Assembly: GCA_963677785.2 (NCBI GenBank)
Contig: CAXXDH010000003.1
Span: forward strand, 1,240,001 to 1,304,000
DNA from: G963665495 sp963677785
GTDB taxonomy: Bacteria; Desulfobacterota; Desulfovibrionia; Desulfovibrionales; Desulfovibrionaceae
Direction of reading: 5' to 3'
Length of the DNA stretch: 64,000 nt
The notes under the pieces are model-generated. The model worked only from the letters and a program-made list of their open reading frames with translations, was not told the origin of the DNA and made no database searches. This document shows positions 9,911 through 19,173 of the stretch, piece after piece; within the stretch, counting starts at the first letter, position 1; every line of letters begins with the position of its first letter. The translations under genes were made by a program, and so were the position numbers.

Positions 9911-12376
9911 ATGTCAAACGAGCAGATTCCTTTGCTTTCGGATGGCGGCCTGGCCGAGGCAAAACAAAATATTCTCGAACTTGAGACCCTGCTGGGACTC
10001 TATCATCTGACGGCGGAAGCACTGCTCTCCGAAACAGGGGATGCAGGGTACGGTCGTCTGATCGAACGTCTGCAGCTGTTGTTTCAATGCGAATTCGGCT
10101 TGTTCGGCCATATCGATCCCGAAGGCAGCCTCGTATTTCCCTGCGTGCCGGACAACGTACGGGAAAGCTGCGGCGTGCCCGTCACAAACACTCGATTCGC
10201 CCGGAGCAGCTGGGTCGGCCTTTGGGGAAGATCTCTTACCGAACAAAAAAGCCTGTATGCCAATGAGGGGTTGCGTGTACCGAAAAAACACATTGCCCTG
10301 CATAATTGCCTTTCCGTACCTGTCCTGTTCAAAAGCGACCTGGTGGGGCTGCTGTTGCTCGCCAACCGGCCCGGAGGTTTTTCTTCCCAAGACGCGCAGC
10401 GGTTGGAATCAGTCGCCGCTTTTATCGGACCAGTCCTGAAGACCCGCCTGGAGGAAAAGCGTAAAAGCGCGGCCCTGGCCCGCAGTGAAGAAAACTACCG
10501 TCTGCTGGTGGAAAATCAGAACGAACTGGTAGTCAAGGTTGACCTGGATGGCCGGTTTCTTTTTGTCAGTCCGAGTTATTGCCAGGTATTCGGCAAAACC
10601 GAACAGGAACTGCTGGGACAAAGTTTTTGGCCCTTGGTGCACGAAGACGATCTTGAAGCCGCAATGCGGGCGTTGAAATCCGCCCAGAGACCGCCTTATA
10701 CCGCCTATACGGAACAACGAGCCTTGACCAAAGCCGGGGCACGCTGGCTGGCCTGGTCGGACCGAGGCATTTTGGACGATTCGGGCGCCGTAGTCGCCAT
10801 TATCGGCGTGGGCCGGGATGTCACCTCCCGTGTCATGGCGGAACAGGCGCTTGCCAAAAGCGAGGAGCGACTGAAACTGGCCATGGACTCGGTCAGCGAC
10901 GGCATTTGGGACTGGAATCCGGAAAGCGGCGTGATGTTCTGCAGCCCGAGCTGTTTTACGATGTTGGGCTTCGGACTGCGGGAAATTTCGGAAACCTTCG
11001 GAATGTGGCGCAGTCTCATTCATCCGAAGGATTATCAGCTCGTCAAAAAACTGGTCAAGTCGCATTACGGTCTTGATACCGCGTTTGAGACCGAATTTCG
11101 GATGCAGACCAAAGACCACGACTGGAAATGGGTGATGTGCCGCGGCAAGGTCGTCGAACGTGATTCCAGCGGCAAAGCCTTGCGTTTGGCGGGAACCACC
11201 GTAGATATTACCCGCACCAAACTGGCCGAGCAGGCTGCGGAAACCGCGAACAAGGCCAAAAGCGAATTTCTCGCCAATATGAGCCACGAGATCCGTACGC
11301 CCCTTAATGGTATCCTGGGGATGCTGCAGCTCATCAAGACCACAACCACGGAACCCGAACTGGAACAGTATTGCGACACAGCGCAGCACTCCGGAAAACG
11401 GCTGGCCTCGCTGGTGGGTGATATTCTGGATCTTTCCAAAATCGAAGCCGGCAAGATGCGGATTCACCGTGACCCCTTTGATCTGGTCGATACTGTCCGG
11501 GCTGTTGAGCAGCTTTTCAGGCCCGCGGCCGCACAACAAGGACTGCAACTAGAAGTCGACCTTGATCCGCAGCTGCCTAAAACGGTTCTCGGCGATGCTC
11601 CCCGCCTGCAGCAAATTTTGAACAATCTTTTGGGCAATGCGCTCAAATTCACCGCAACGGGCGGTGTCAGCATGACCGTTGCAGCCCGTCCAGATACTGA
11701 CAAGAAGCTTCGGGAGATTTGTTTCACCGTTGAGGATACGGGCATAGGCATTCCCGAAGAAAAGCTCGGGGGACTGTTCGACGCCTTTTTTCAGGTGGAA
11801 GAAAGCTACAGCAGAAACTACCAGGGCGCCGGGCTGGGACTTTCCATCTCCAAGCAGTTGGTTCTGCTCATGGGCGGGCAGATTTCCGTTACCAGCCAGT
11901 CCGGCCGGGGATCGTGTTTCCGCGTCGCGCTCGCTTTGGAAGAAGTCCCTATGCAGGAAAAAAGGGCCGCACCTCGGCTAAGCAGTGCGTCGGGCAAAGA
12001 CATCCGTGTGCTTGTGGCCGAAGACGACAAAGTCAGCCGGATCGGTTTGACCCGGCAGCTGGAAAAAAAAGGTTATTCTGTGGTGGCGGTCACCAACGGA
12101 GCGGAAGCCCTGGACGCCCTGCGCCAGGAAGTTTTCGAAGCCATCCTCATGGACATTCAGATGCCCGTACTCAATGGTCTGGAAGCCACGCGCATCATTC
12201 GAAACAATGCGGAATTCAAAGCGGTTTCGCAGATTCCCATTTTCGCCCTCACCGCGTATGCCATGGCCGGTGACAAAGAACGCTTCCTTGACGCCGGCAT
12301 GAATGCCTATTTTTCCAAGCCCATACCATTCGATCCCCTGATACGGGCCATTGAACAGGCCGTATGTGCAGCCTGA
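9911..12376 (+). CDS. Hybrid sensor histidine kinase (GAF-PAS-PAS-HisKA-HATPase-REC)
   Basis: 821 aa, with no membrane segment seen, so a cytoplasmic sensor. In order: GAF-like domain at about 25-180; PAS at about 195-315 (SEENYRLLVENQNELVVKVD); PAS at about 316-440 (DGIWDWNPESG); HisKA with MSHEIRTPLNG, the phospho-His being residue 459; HATPase with N box NNLLGNALKF and G boxes DTGIGIP and GAGLGLSI; and receiver from about 695, phospho-Asp 748 in ILMDIQMPV. No output protein lies beside it, so phosphate probably moves to a separate HPt and regulator. The start lacks a clear ribosome site. The signal is unknown. Confidence 0.92.
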   Translation: MSNEQIPLLSDGGLAEAKQNILELETLLGLYHLTAEALLSETGDAGYGRLIERLQLLFQCEFGLFGHIDPEGSLVFPCVPDNVRESCGVPVTNTRFARSSWVGLWGRSLTEQKSLYANEGLRVPKKHIALHNCLSVPVLFKSDLVGLLLLANRPGGFSSQDAQRLESVAAFIGPVLKTRLEEKRKSAALARSEENYRLLVENQNELVVKVDLDGRFLFVSPSYCQVFGKTEQELLGQSFWPLVHEDDLEAAMRALKSAQRPPYTAYTEQRALTKAGARWLAWSDRGILDDSGAVVAIIGVGRDVTSRVMAEQALAKSEERLKLAMDSVSDGIWDWNPESGVMFCSPSCFTMLGFGLREISETFGMWRSLIHPKDYQLVKKLVKSHYGLDTAFETEFRMQTKDHDWKWVMCRGKVVERDSSGKALRLAGTTVDITRTKLAEQAAETANKAKSEFLANMSHEIRTPLNGILGMLQLIKTTTTEPELEQYCDTAQHSGKRLASLVGDILDLSKIEAGKMRIHRDPFDLVDTVRAVEQLFRPAAAQQGLQLEVDLDPQLPKTVLGDAPRLQQILNNLLGNALKFTATGGVSMTVAARPDTDKKLREICFTVEDTGIGIPEEKLGGLFDAFFQVEESYSRNYQGAGLGLSISKQLVLLMGGQISVTSQSGRGSCFRVALALEEVPMQEKRAAPRLSSASGKDIRVLVAEDDKVSRIGLTRQLEKKGYSVVAVTNGAEALDALRQEVFEAILMDIQMPVLNGLEATRIIRNNAEFKAVSQIPIFALTAYAMAGDKERFLDAGMNAYFSKPIPFDPLIRAIEQAVCAA

Positions 12377-12475
12377 GCTCCCGGAGCAGCAATGCGGCGT
12401 TGTTTTATTTTGCTGATTTTTTTATAATCAATTGCAATAGAATAATCTTGAAAGCCCCTACAAAAGAGAGATGCC

Positions 12476-13030
12476 ATGTCCAAGCCCATTGGAAACCGGG
12501 TAAAATCTTGCCGGGAAGACAGCGGTTTCAGCCTGCAGGAACTGGCTGAAAAAGCGGATTGTCCGGAGGAGCTGCTGCAGCAGATCGAACAGGATGACGT
12601 CGAACCTCAGTTGGGCGAGCTGGTGCGCTTTTCACGTATTCTGAATGTGCCCTTGCGGACGTTCATGGATGATATTCTCAGCCCGGACCCCTACATAGTC
12701 CGAGGATCCGAGCTCGCAGCGGACGTGGCCGAAGATGAGCAGGCTCCTTCATCGCAGCGTTACTATTCCCTGGGCAAGGGAAAGGCCGGACGCAGCATGG
12801 AACCCTTCTACATCGTACTCGGCCCCTGCCCGCGGGAACTGAAACACTCCACCCACGACGGCGAAGAATTCATTATCGTCGTTACCGGCACGGTGCTGCT
12901 GCAATACGGCCGGAACAGCTACGAACTCGGCCCCGGCGACTGCGTATATTATAATTCCGACATGCCTCATTCGGTTTGCGCAGCGGGCGAAAAAGCCACT
13001 ATTTATGCTGTGATGTACGTCGAGGATTAG
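12476..13030 (+). CDS. XRE-family regulator with C-terminal cupin domain
   Basis: 184 aa. Residues about 5-62 form an XRE helix-turn-helix (GNRVKSCREDSGFSLQELAE and so on). Residues about 105-180 form a cupin_2 sensor: HDGEEFIIVVTGTVLLQYG, then PGDCVYYNSDMPHSV. The family (PuuR-like and relatives) senses small metabolites through the cupin. It is convergent with the liv operon, sharing a bidirectional terminator. A palindrome in the 3' flank (13055-13071) recurs upstream of livK, so it may control that transporter; this is inference. GAGAG before ATG 12476 serves as ribosome site. Confidence 0.88.
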   Translation: MSKPIGNRVKSCREDSGFSLQELAEKADCPEELLQQIEQDDVEPQLGELVRFSRILNVPLRTFMDDILSPDPYIVRGSELAADVAEDEQAPSSQRYYSLGKGKAGRSMEPFYIVLGPCPRELKHSTHDGEEFIIVVTGTVLLQYGRNSYELGPGDCVYYNSDMPHSVCAAGEKATIYAVMYVED

Positions 13031-13054
13031 ATTTTTATCGACCTTGGTGGACAC

Positions 13055-13071
13055 TTTTTTCAAATGAAAAA
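13055..13071. promoter_or_regulatory. Palindromic operator-like site, copy 1
   Basis: TTTTTTCAAATGAAAAA, arms TTTTTTCA and TGAAAAA with a one-base centre. It matches two sites upstream of livK (18630-18649, 18720-18738). It overlaps the left edge of a terminator, so its role is uncertain. Confidence 0.35.
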
Positions 13072-13100
13072 GGGGGCTTTCCTTTCTGAAAAGCCCCCTT
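13070..13100. terminator. Bidirectional terminator between XRE-cupin gene and livF
   Basis: A perfect 11-bp stem, AAGGGGGCTTT with AAAGCCCCCTT, and a 9-nt loop lie between two convergent genes. A-rich and T-rich flanks suit both directions. Confidence 0.8.
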
Positions 13101-13132
13101 GAATTGCAATCTCAAACGATCAGACTGTTTCG

Positions 13133-13846
13133 CTAGCCGCCCAGATAGGCTTTGCGCACCTCCGGGTCGTCCATCATTTCTTTGGATGAGCCGCCTTTGA
13201 CCAGCCGTCCGTTTTCCAGAAGATACGCATGATCCGCGAAGTTCAGGGCCATGTGCGCGTTTTGCTCCACCAGCAGAATAGTGGTGCCTTCCTTGTTGAT
13301 TTCCTTGAGGGCCTCGAACACGCGCAGCATCAGCAGCGGGGAGAGCCCCATGGAAGGCTCGTCCAGCAGCATCAGTTTGCGGCCGCTGACAAAGGCGCGT
13401 CCCACGGCCAGCATCTGCTGTTCGCCGCCGGAAAGCGTCCCGGCCTTCTGGCTTTTGCGCTCTTCCAGACGTTCAAAAATGGAAAAGATCCGTTCGATGT
13501 CCTTTTTGATGGCGTCTTTGTCCTTGCGGGCAAAGGCCGAGAGCTGCAGGTTTTCGAGCACGGTCAGGTTGCCGAACAAGCGCCGGCCCTCGGGCACGTG
13601 CGAGATTCCCAGCTTGCTGACCACCTTCTCGGGCGGATATTTCAGCAAATTTTTGCCCATAAAAGTCAAAGACGTTTCCTTGCCCACGGGGACGAGTCGG
13701 GAAATGGCGCGCAGCGTGGTGCTTTTGCCCGCGCCGTTGGCGCCGATGATCGTGGTGCGGGTGCCTTCTTCAATTTCAAAGCTCAGTCCCTGAACCGCCT
13801 TGATGCGGTCGTAGGACACATGCAGATTGTCCACAGTCAGCAACAT
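13133..13846 (-). CDS. livF: Branched-chain amino acid ABC transporter ATP-binding protein LivF
   Basis: 237 aa. Walker A GANGAGKST at about 36-44, signature LSGGEQQMLAVGRAF and Walker B LMLLDEPSMGLSP are intact, and the C-terminus has the LivF-type end VRKAYLGG. The protein energises import of Leu/Ile/Val or related amino acids as one of two ATPases. It is the last gene of a leftward livKHMGF operon. Its ATG shares a base with the livG stop, showing tight coupling. Confidence 0.93.
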   Translation of the reverse strand: MLLTVDNLHVSYDRIKAVQGLSFEIEEGTRTTIIGANGAGKSTTLRAISRLVPVGKETSLTFMGKNLLKYPPEKVVSKLGISHVPEGRRLFGNLTVLENLQLSAFARKDKDAIKKDIERIFSIFERLEERKSQKAGTLSGGEQQMLAVGRAFVSGRKLMLLDEPSMGLSPLLMLRVFEALKEINKEGTTILLVEQNAHMALNFADHAYLLENGRLVKGGSSKEMMDDPEVRKAYLGG

Positions 13847-14619
13847 CAGGCCACCACCTTTTCATCGCCAAGGTACGCTTCGATAACCTTGGGGTTTTTC
13901 TGCACTTCCTCATGCGTGCCCTCGGCAATGATTTCGCCGAATACCAGACACTGGACCCGCTCGCAGAGTTCCGAAACCACCTTCAGCCGGTGTTCGATCA
14001 GGAATATGGCCATTTTGAACCGCGCGTGGGCCTGGCGGATGACCTCGATCATGGACTCCATTTCTTCCGGAGTCATACCAACGGTGGGTTCGTCCAGGAA
14101 AAGCACCTTGGGCTCGGTGATCAGGGCCCGGGCCATTTCCACACGCCTGGCCGCGCCATACGGCAGGTGGATGACCCATTCGTCAGCGAACTGGTCAACG
14201 CCGAACATTTTCAGGTACTCGAAGGCCATTTCTTTGGCCTCGGCCTCTTCCTTCTTGCGCCGGGGCGTATTGAAAAGCGCGCCGGTCAGGCCGTAGGTAA
14301 ACTTGGAATAGCGGGCCATCATCACATGATCGAGCACGCTCATGTGCCGCCAGAGACGCATTTCCTGAAAGGTCCGGGCCAGTCCCAGGTTGGCGACCGC
14401 ATTGGGCCGCATGCCGTTGATGACCTGTCCGTCAAAGACAATCTTGCCCTCGGTGGGGGTGTAGATGCCGGTGATCAGATTGAAAATGGTCGTCTTGCCC
14501 GCGCCGTTGGGGCCCAGAAGCCCCACGATCTGTCCGGCTTCCAGATGCAGATTGTATCCGTTAACAGCGCGCAGGCCGCCGAAATTGTGGCTCATGTCGA
14601 TAACATCAAGCAACGCCAT
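13846..14619 (-). CDS. livG: Branched-chain amino acid ABC transporter ATP-binding protein LivG
   Basis: 257 aa. Walker A GPNGAGKTT at about 34-42; the switch region reads LGLARTFQEMRLW, typical of LivG; Walker B is VLFLDEPTVGMTP and the H-loop LIEHRLKVV. The signature region LPYGAARRVEMARAL departs from LSGGQ in the way LivG proteins do. AGGAGG lies 7 nt before the ATG. It forms the ATPase pair with LivF. A 318-bp gap holding a dispersed repeat separates it from livM. Confidence 0.93.
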   Translation of the reverse strand: MALLDVIDMSHNFGGLRAVNGYNLHLEAGQIVGLLGPNGAGKTTIFNLITGIYTPTEGKIVFDGQVINGMRPNAVANLGLARTFQEMRLWRHMSVLDHVMMARYSKFTYGLTGALFNTPRRKKEEAEAKEMAFEYLKMFGVDQFADEWVIHLPYGAARRVEMARALITEPKVLFLDEPTVGMTPEEMESMIEVIRQAHARFKMAIFLIEHRLKVVSELCERVQCLVFGEIIAEGTHEEVQKNPKVIEAYLGDEKVVA

Positions 14620-14656
14620 GCGAGCCTCCTAAAAGCAAAAAGAATGTTGAAAAGCT

Positions 14657-14930
14657 GTATCTATTGGGGCTCTGCACCCACGGGGCCATAACTCTCCCTA
14701 GGCTCCTGACGTCGCTGAAGGAGAGTAAGTCAAACCTCGCCAGGAAGAAACGCCCACCCACACATAACAGCCCATAAGCTCGCGAACTCGCCAACGGGCT
14801 GTAAGCACGGACCCGCGTATAAGAATAGTAATTATGTTCCAGCATGCTTAATAGGCTAACCAGCTAAAAGTTTTTGGAGATTCCAAAGAACCTTTTGCAA
14901 AAGGTTCTTTGGCCGCCGGAGGCATTCCAC
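14657..14930. repeat. Dispersed intergenic repeat, copy A (between livM and livG)
   Basis: The core at 14870-14930 reads TTTTTGGAGATTCC, then a perfect 26-nt palindrome (arms AAAGAACCTTTTG and CAAAAGGTTCTTT), then GCCGCCGGAGGCATTCC. Related cores occur at 29401-29464 and, inverted, at 43913-43972. Further shared pieces are GACCCGCGTATA (14811-14822) and ATTGGGGCTCTGC (near 14661), so the unit is probably longer than the hairpin. It has no coding capacity and splits the liv operon. A strong RNA hairpin here could tune livGF expression. Confidence 0.75.
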
Positions 14931-14937
14931 TCCACTA

Positions 14938-16230
14938 TTACCTGCCGTCGCGCGGGCTCATCAGGCTGCGCATGTTGAATTCCTTGAAGGCCACAAGTCC
15001 GCGCGGGCGGTAGATCATCACCAGTATCAGCAGCAGCGGGATGCAGATCCACTTGAAAATTTCCAGCGGCCGCAGGGCTTCACCCAGCAGACTGATGGAC
15101 ACGGCGCCCACAATGGAGCCGTAGACGGAATTCAATCCGCCGAAGTAGACCATGGCCAGGATTTCGGCCAGCTTCTGCAGGCCGTAGGACGCCGGGCTGA
15201 CAAAGCGAATCACGTGGCAGGCCAACGCGCCGGCCACTCCGGCCCAGAACGCGCCGAACAGAAACGCGCGCATCTTGGTGCTGCGGGTGTCCACGGTCAT
15301 GGCTTCGGCCGCGGTCTCGTCATCGCGTACGGCGTTGAGCGCCTTGCCCAGGGTGGAGGTGACGAAATTGTTCATCATCCACACGCCGATGACGACAATG
15401 GCGAAGACCATAGGCAGGCTGGCCCAGTCCGGCTGGCCCGAAAGGCCGCGCGGTCCGCCGACGACCTCGAGGTTCTCGATAACGCTTTTGACGATGAACA
15501 AAAAGGCCAGCGAGATGATTGCCAGATAGTCGCCCCGTGTTTTGAACGAGGGTATGGCGATGATCAACGCGCCTACTGCGGCCATGGCTCCTGCCAGAAC
15601 CAGTCCCACCGGAAAAAAGATGAAGGTCCAGTCCCCGCTGATAAGTGCGGGGCCGAACAGGCGGTCGTTGGCGAAAATGCCCAGGGAAAAGACGGACGCG
15701 GCATAGGCGCCCAGGGCCATGAACCCCGGATGGGAGCAGGAAAATTCGCCCATGTAGCCGTTGATCAGGTTCAGGCTCAAGGTCACCAGCACGGCGATGA
15801 GCATCAGTTTGAGCGTGATCAGCCGGTAGTCGCTGATATCCGTCCAAAGGGCGAAAATGGCGTACAGCAGCCCGAGGTGCACCAGAGTGGGGACCACAAT
15901 GGGCAGCTTGAGCAGCGAACGCGACAACGCGTTGGTGAGGGGCGCGGTCAATTTGGCCACCAGCAGAACAGGAACGATGTATATGGTGGCGGTGTAGGCC
16001 AGGGATGAAAGGATGAGGTTGGGTTTTTTGAGCATCAGGAGCAGCCCGAACAGGGCGGGTACCTTGCGCATGCCCAGGGCCTTGGCCAGAGGCAATCCCA
16101 CGAGCTGTTCCAGGATGACCGCCGCCAGAAAGGCCAGCAGCCAGCCGCAGAAAGGAACATTGCCCAGGAATTGAGCGATTCGCTGAAAGAACCCGCCTTT
16201 TTTGCGGGTGTCGGCGTCTTGTACTTGCAT
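14938..16230 (-). CDS. livM: Branched-chain amino acid ABC transporter permease LivM
   Basis: 430 aa, larger than a basic LivM because of extra N-terminal membrane helices (about residues 25-120). The permease core holds YMGEFSCSHPGFMALGAYAA, in which Cys-Ser-His replaces a more usual LSLGHxAF motif, and AVRDDETAAEAMTVDT, the cytoplasmic EAA-like loop. At least nine hydrophobic segments are seen. AAGGA precedes the ATG. It pairs with LivH in the inner membrane. Confidence 0.92.
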   Translation of the reverse strand: MQVQDADTRKKGGFFQRIAQFLGNVPFCGWLLAFLAAVILEQLVGLPLAKALGMRKVPALFGLLLMLKKPNLILSSLAYTATIYIVPVLLVAKLTAPLTNALSRSLLKLPIVVPTLVHLGLLYAIFALWTDISDYRLITLKLMLIAVLVTLSLNLINGYMGEFSCSHPGFMALGAYAASVFSLGIFANDRLFGPALISGDWTFIFFPVGLVLAGAMAAVGALIIAIPSFKTRGDYLAIISLAFLFIVKSVIENLEVVGGPRGLSGQPDWASLPMVFAIVVIGVWMMNNFVTSTLGKALNAVRDDETAAEAMTVDTRSTKMRAFLFGAFWAGVAGALACHVIRFVSPASYGLQKLAEILAMVYFGGLNSVYGSIVGAVSISLLGEALRPLEIFKWICIPLLLILVMIYRPRGLVAFKEFNMRSLMSPRDGR

Positions 16231-16275
16231 GATCGAATCCTTAGCGAATGAGACGAATTTGCTTGTCGATTTCGG

Positions 16276-17205
16276 CTAGAGCCGCAGCTTGGCGCTGTAA
16301 GGTTCGCCGAAAAGGCCGTGGGGCCTGAACACCAGAATCCCAAGAACGATCGAATAGGCGATCAGGTCCCTGAGCGTGGATGGAAAGATCATGGCCACGA
16401 AAATTTCGATAAAACCCAGCATGAAGCCGGCGATGCAGGCGCCCATGATCGAGCCGCGACCACCCAGAATGGCGGCCACGAAGGCCTTCCATCCGAGCAT
16501 GATGCCCATGTAGGGGTCCAGGACAGGATAGGCCAGGCCGAACATGATGCCGGCCACGGCGGCCAGGCCCGAGCCGATGGCGAATGTCATCCGGGCAATG
16601 GTGTTGATGGAAACGCCCATCAGCGGCACCACGACGAAATCGTAGGCCATGGCTCGCATGGCCATGCCCCACTTGGAGCGCTGCACGAACTGGTGCAGGG
16701 CCAGCATCAGCAGCACGGAAACCACCACGATCATGATCTTGGTGTTGGTGACGAAGACGCCGCCCATCTTGTAGGTCTGCACATCGATCAAGCTGGGAAA
16801 CAGTTTGCGCTGTCCGCCGACAATGGCCAGAACGCCGGTTTCAAGGATGATGCCGATCATCAGGCCGGTGATGGCCGCGGAAGCCCGGGGCGCGTCCCGC
16901 AGCGGACGATAGCCGACGCGTTCGACCAGCATGCCCAGGCAGGCGGTCAGCACCACGGAAATCATGATGGTCAGGCCGAGAATGATGAAGGGCGGCAGGG
17001 TAATGCTGCCGGCGCCGGCCAAAGCCACCAGTCCGGAGGCCACGCCAAAGGCGATGTAGGTGCCGGTCATGAAAATGTCGCCGTGGGCGAAGTTGAACAG
17101 CATCAGGATGGAGTAGACCATCGAGTAGCCCAGGGAAATGATGGCGTAAAAGCTTCCCCACTGCAGGGCGTTGATCAGGTTTTGAAAAATAAAACTGGAA
17201 CTCAT
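16276..17205 (-). CDS. livH: Branched-chain amino acid ABC transporter permease LivH
   Basis: About 309 aa from ATG 17205, with GGGAG 8 nt upstream; the frame opens earlier but the added residues are not family-like. It begins MSSSFIFQNLINALQWGSFY, followed by the LivH hallmark LGYSMVYSILMLFNFAHGD. The coupling loop contains MRAMAYDFVVVPLMGVSINT. About eight membrane segments are seen. It is separated from livM by 45 bp and belongs to the same operon. Confidence 0.93.
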   Translation of the reverse strand: MSSSFIFQNLINALQWGSFYAIISLGYSMVYSILMLFNFAHGDIFMTGTYIAFGVASGLVALAGAGSITLPPFIILGLTIMISVVLTACLGMLVERVGYRPLRDAPRASAAITGLMIGIILETGVLAIVGGQRKLFPSLIDVQTYKMGGVFVTNTKIMIVVVSVLLMLALHQFVQRSKWGMAMRAMAYDFVVVPLMGVSINTIARMTFAIGSGLAAVAGIMFGLAYPVLDPYMGIMLGWKAFVAAILGGRGSIMGACIAGFMLGFIEIFVAMIFPSTLRDLIAYSIVLGILVFRPHGLFGEPYSAKLRL

Positions 17206-17281
17206 TGAATTGCTCCCATGCGAAGGCGGCCCGGGCTGCTGCCCGGACATTATGCCCGAACGGTTCCGGGCCGCTCCGTCA

Positions 17282-17307
17282 GGCGGCGGTCCATCAGGAC
17301 CGCCGCC
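17282..17307 (-). other. Strong hairpin between livK and livH
   Basis: An 11-bp perfect stem, GGCGGCGGTCC with GGACCGCCGCC and a 4-nt loop, lies in the 152-bp gap after livK, without a long T-run on the minus strand. Such structures often protect the binding-protein mRNA end or partly terminate, giving more LivK than membrane parts. The function is inferred. Confidence 0.55.
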
Positions 17308-17357
17308 GGCCTTGTCGAATGGTGCGGCATGACTGCCGCGGTGTTGCTACAGGACGT

Positions 17358-18518
17358 TTAGGGGCAGACCGAATCAAAGAATTCGTATTCGCCCTTGTCG
17401 TTGATTTTGGCGATAACCGCGCACTTTTTGGGATCGCCTTCAGCGGTGAAGTTCATGGTGCCGGTGATGCCCTTGAAGTCTTGCAGTTTGGCCAGGGCGT
17501 CCTTGACCGCGGCACGGTCTTTCTTGACGTCGCCGGTCAGGCCGCCGGCTTGCTTGACGGCTTCAACCAATACGCCGATGGAGTCCCAGGTAAGGGCGGC
17601 CACGTCGTTGGGGGTTTTGCCGTACATTTTGGTGTAGCTGTCGATGAATTCCTTGGTTGCGCCTTTGGCGCCCACCGGGGAGTAGTGCGTGGAGAAGAAC
17701 TGGCCCTTGCAGTCGTCGCCGCACAGGCCCATCAGGTCGCCGGAGCCCCAGGAGTCGGAACCGATGAACGGCTTGGTCCAGCCCAGGCTTTTGGCTTGTT
17801 TCACAATCAGGGGGATCTCATTGTAGTACTGCGGGATGAACAGAACGTCCGCGCCGGAGTTGATAATATTGGTCAACTGAGCGGAGAAGTCCACGTCTTT
17901 GGTGGTGAAGCTTTCAAAAGCCACAACCGAACCGGGGCCGTGGATTTCTTCAAAGGCTTTTTTGAAAAATTCAGCCAGCCCTTTGGGGTAGTCGCTGGCG
18001 ATGTCGTACAGAACAGCGGCTTTTTTGGCGCCGAACTGCTTGGTGGCGAACTTGGCCAGAACCGGTCCCTGAAAAGGATCCAGGAAACAGCCGCGGAAGA
18101 CATAGGGGCGGTTCAGGGTGGTGTTGGGGTTCGTGGACCAGGGGCTGATCATGGGCGTGGCGAAGTTGTTGCAGACTTCTCCGGCAGGAACGGCCTGCTT
18201 GGAGGACTGCGGGCCGATAATGGCCAGGACTTCTTCTTCCGTGATCAGTTTGGTGGCGGCTTTTACCGCGGATTCGGCCTTGGATTCGTTGTCGTCGTAA
18301 ACGAATTCCACCGTGTACTTTTCGCCATTAATGTCGATGCCGCCTGTGTCATCGATCTGCTTTTTGTACATTTCAGCGGCCTCTTTGGTAGACTCGCCCA
18401 CATCCGGGATGTCGCCGGTCAAGGGAATGTCCATGCCGATGACGATGGTTTCAGCCGCGTACGCCGGGACGGCCAACAGCAGACTCAGGGCCGCCAGCCA
18501 GAACAATACTTTCCTCAT
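17358..18518 (-). CDS. livK: Branched-chain amino acid ABC transporter substrate-binding protein LivK
   Basis: 386 aa, with a signal peptide of about 21 aa (FWLAALSLLLAVPAYA). The mature part is a type I periplasmic binding protein: TIVIGMDIPLTGDIPDVGES near the start, IIGPQSSKQAVPAGEVC and PMISPWSTNP in the ligand cleft region, and GWTKPFIGSDSWGSGDLM. It delivers an amino acid to LivHMGF. It is first in the operon, with GGAGG upstream. The exact ligand cannot be told. Confidence 0.92.
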   Translation of the reverse strand: MRKVLFWLAALSLLLAVPAYAAETIVIGMDIPLTGDIPDVGESTKEAAEMYKKQIDDTGGIDINGEKYTVEFVYDDNESKAESAVKAATKLITEEEVLAIIGPQSSKQAVPAGEVCNNFATPMISPWSTNPNTTLNRPYVFRGCFLDPFQGPVLAKFATKQFGAKKAAVLYDIASDYPKGLAEFFKKAFEEIHGPGSVVAFESFTTKDVDFSAQLTNIINSGADVLFIPQYYNEIPLIVKQAKSLGWTKPFIGSDSWGSGDLMGLCGDDCKGQFFSTHYSPVGAKGATKEFIDSYTKMYGKTPNDVAALTWDSIGVLVEAVKQAGGLTGDVKKDRAAVKDALAKLQDFKGITGTMNFTAEGDPKKCAVIAKINDKGEYEFFDSVCP

Positions 18519-18629
18519 TTCCTAAAACCTCCTCACGTTAGTAAGAGCCAGTTCCAACAATACTTGTGCCTTGTGTACCGTACTTGCTTCAAAAAGGGAA
18601 TAGTCTTTATTGTCAATGTGTTCGGTGCA

Positions 18630-18649
18630 TTTTTTCAAAATTGAAAAAA
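18630..18649. promoter_or_regulatory. Palindromic operator-like site, copy 2 (upstream of livK)
   Basis: TTTTTTCAAAATTGAAAAAA has arms TTTTTTCAA and TTGAAAAAA around two bases. It lies directly upstream of a TTGACA on the livK strand, a good place for a regulator. Confidence 0.45.
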
Positions 18650-18719
18650 GTTGCAACATCTTGTTTTTACGTGGTATTAATTTATTCTTTTTTTGTAAAA
18701 AGAAAGGCTTTTTAAGGTA

Positions 18720-18738
18720 TTTTTTCAAAATGAAAAAA
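18720..18738. promoter_or_regulatory. Palindromic operator-like site, copy 3 (upstream of livK)
   Basis: TTTTTTCAAAATGAAAAAA has arms TTTTTTCA and TGAAAAAA around three bases, 90 bp from copy 2. Two sites about nine helix turns apart could allow looping. Confidence 0.45.
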
Positions 18739-19173
18739 ATATGCTTAAAATACGTTCATTCTGAAAAAACACGCCAGTTCAAAGGGTATTAGAGCTGCAG
18801 CCTTTCTGACAATTTCAGCCTGAGGAAGTTGTTTTTTGTGTCTATATTTCAATTTTGTCATATTTATACACAATCTTGTGCTGTGCGCGGCGTAACGAAT
18901 GCGAGAAATCTGATTGTCAACAGTCGATAATTCCAAACGAAAAGTGTTTGGGCACGAGCTATACCATTTTTCCCTGTTTCTTTACTCCAGTTTAACTAGC
19001 AACAATAAAGCCAAAAAATAAAAAATAGAAGTGTTCGCAAAAAAAGATGCGCTTATTGCGGCTTGACTATTGCTAAAGATTTTGGCATCAAAAATAATAG
19101 GTTAGGGTAACAGATTGCTGGAAGTGCTACTATGTCCCCAATGATGTTCAAGCTGTTCTTTTTCGGAGGGGGA

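Larger units (their letters stand above)
18519..19173. other. Long AT-rich intergenic region between livK and a hybrid kinase gene
   Basis: No credible gene lies in this 655-bp stretch; the short ORFs in it are AT-rich noise. On the minus strand a TTGACA (18611-18616) lies close to the livK side, but its -10 is poor. Two operator-like palindromes are listed separately. The kinase promoter should lie near 18950-19130. Confidence 0.5.

Noticed and set aside
18541..18580. Sigma-54-like site upstream of livK
   Set aside because: GGCAC then TTGTT has the right spacing, but the -12 element lacks the GC pair.
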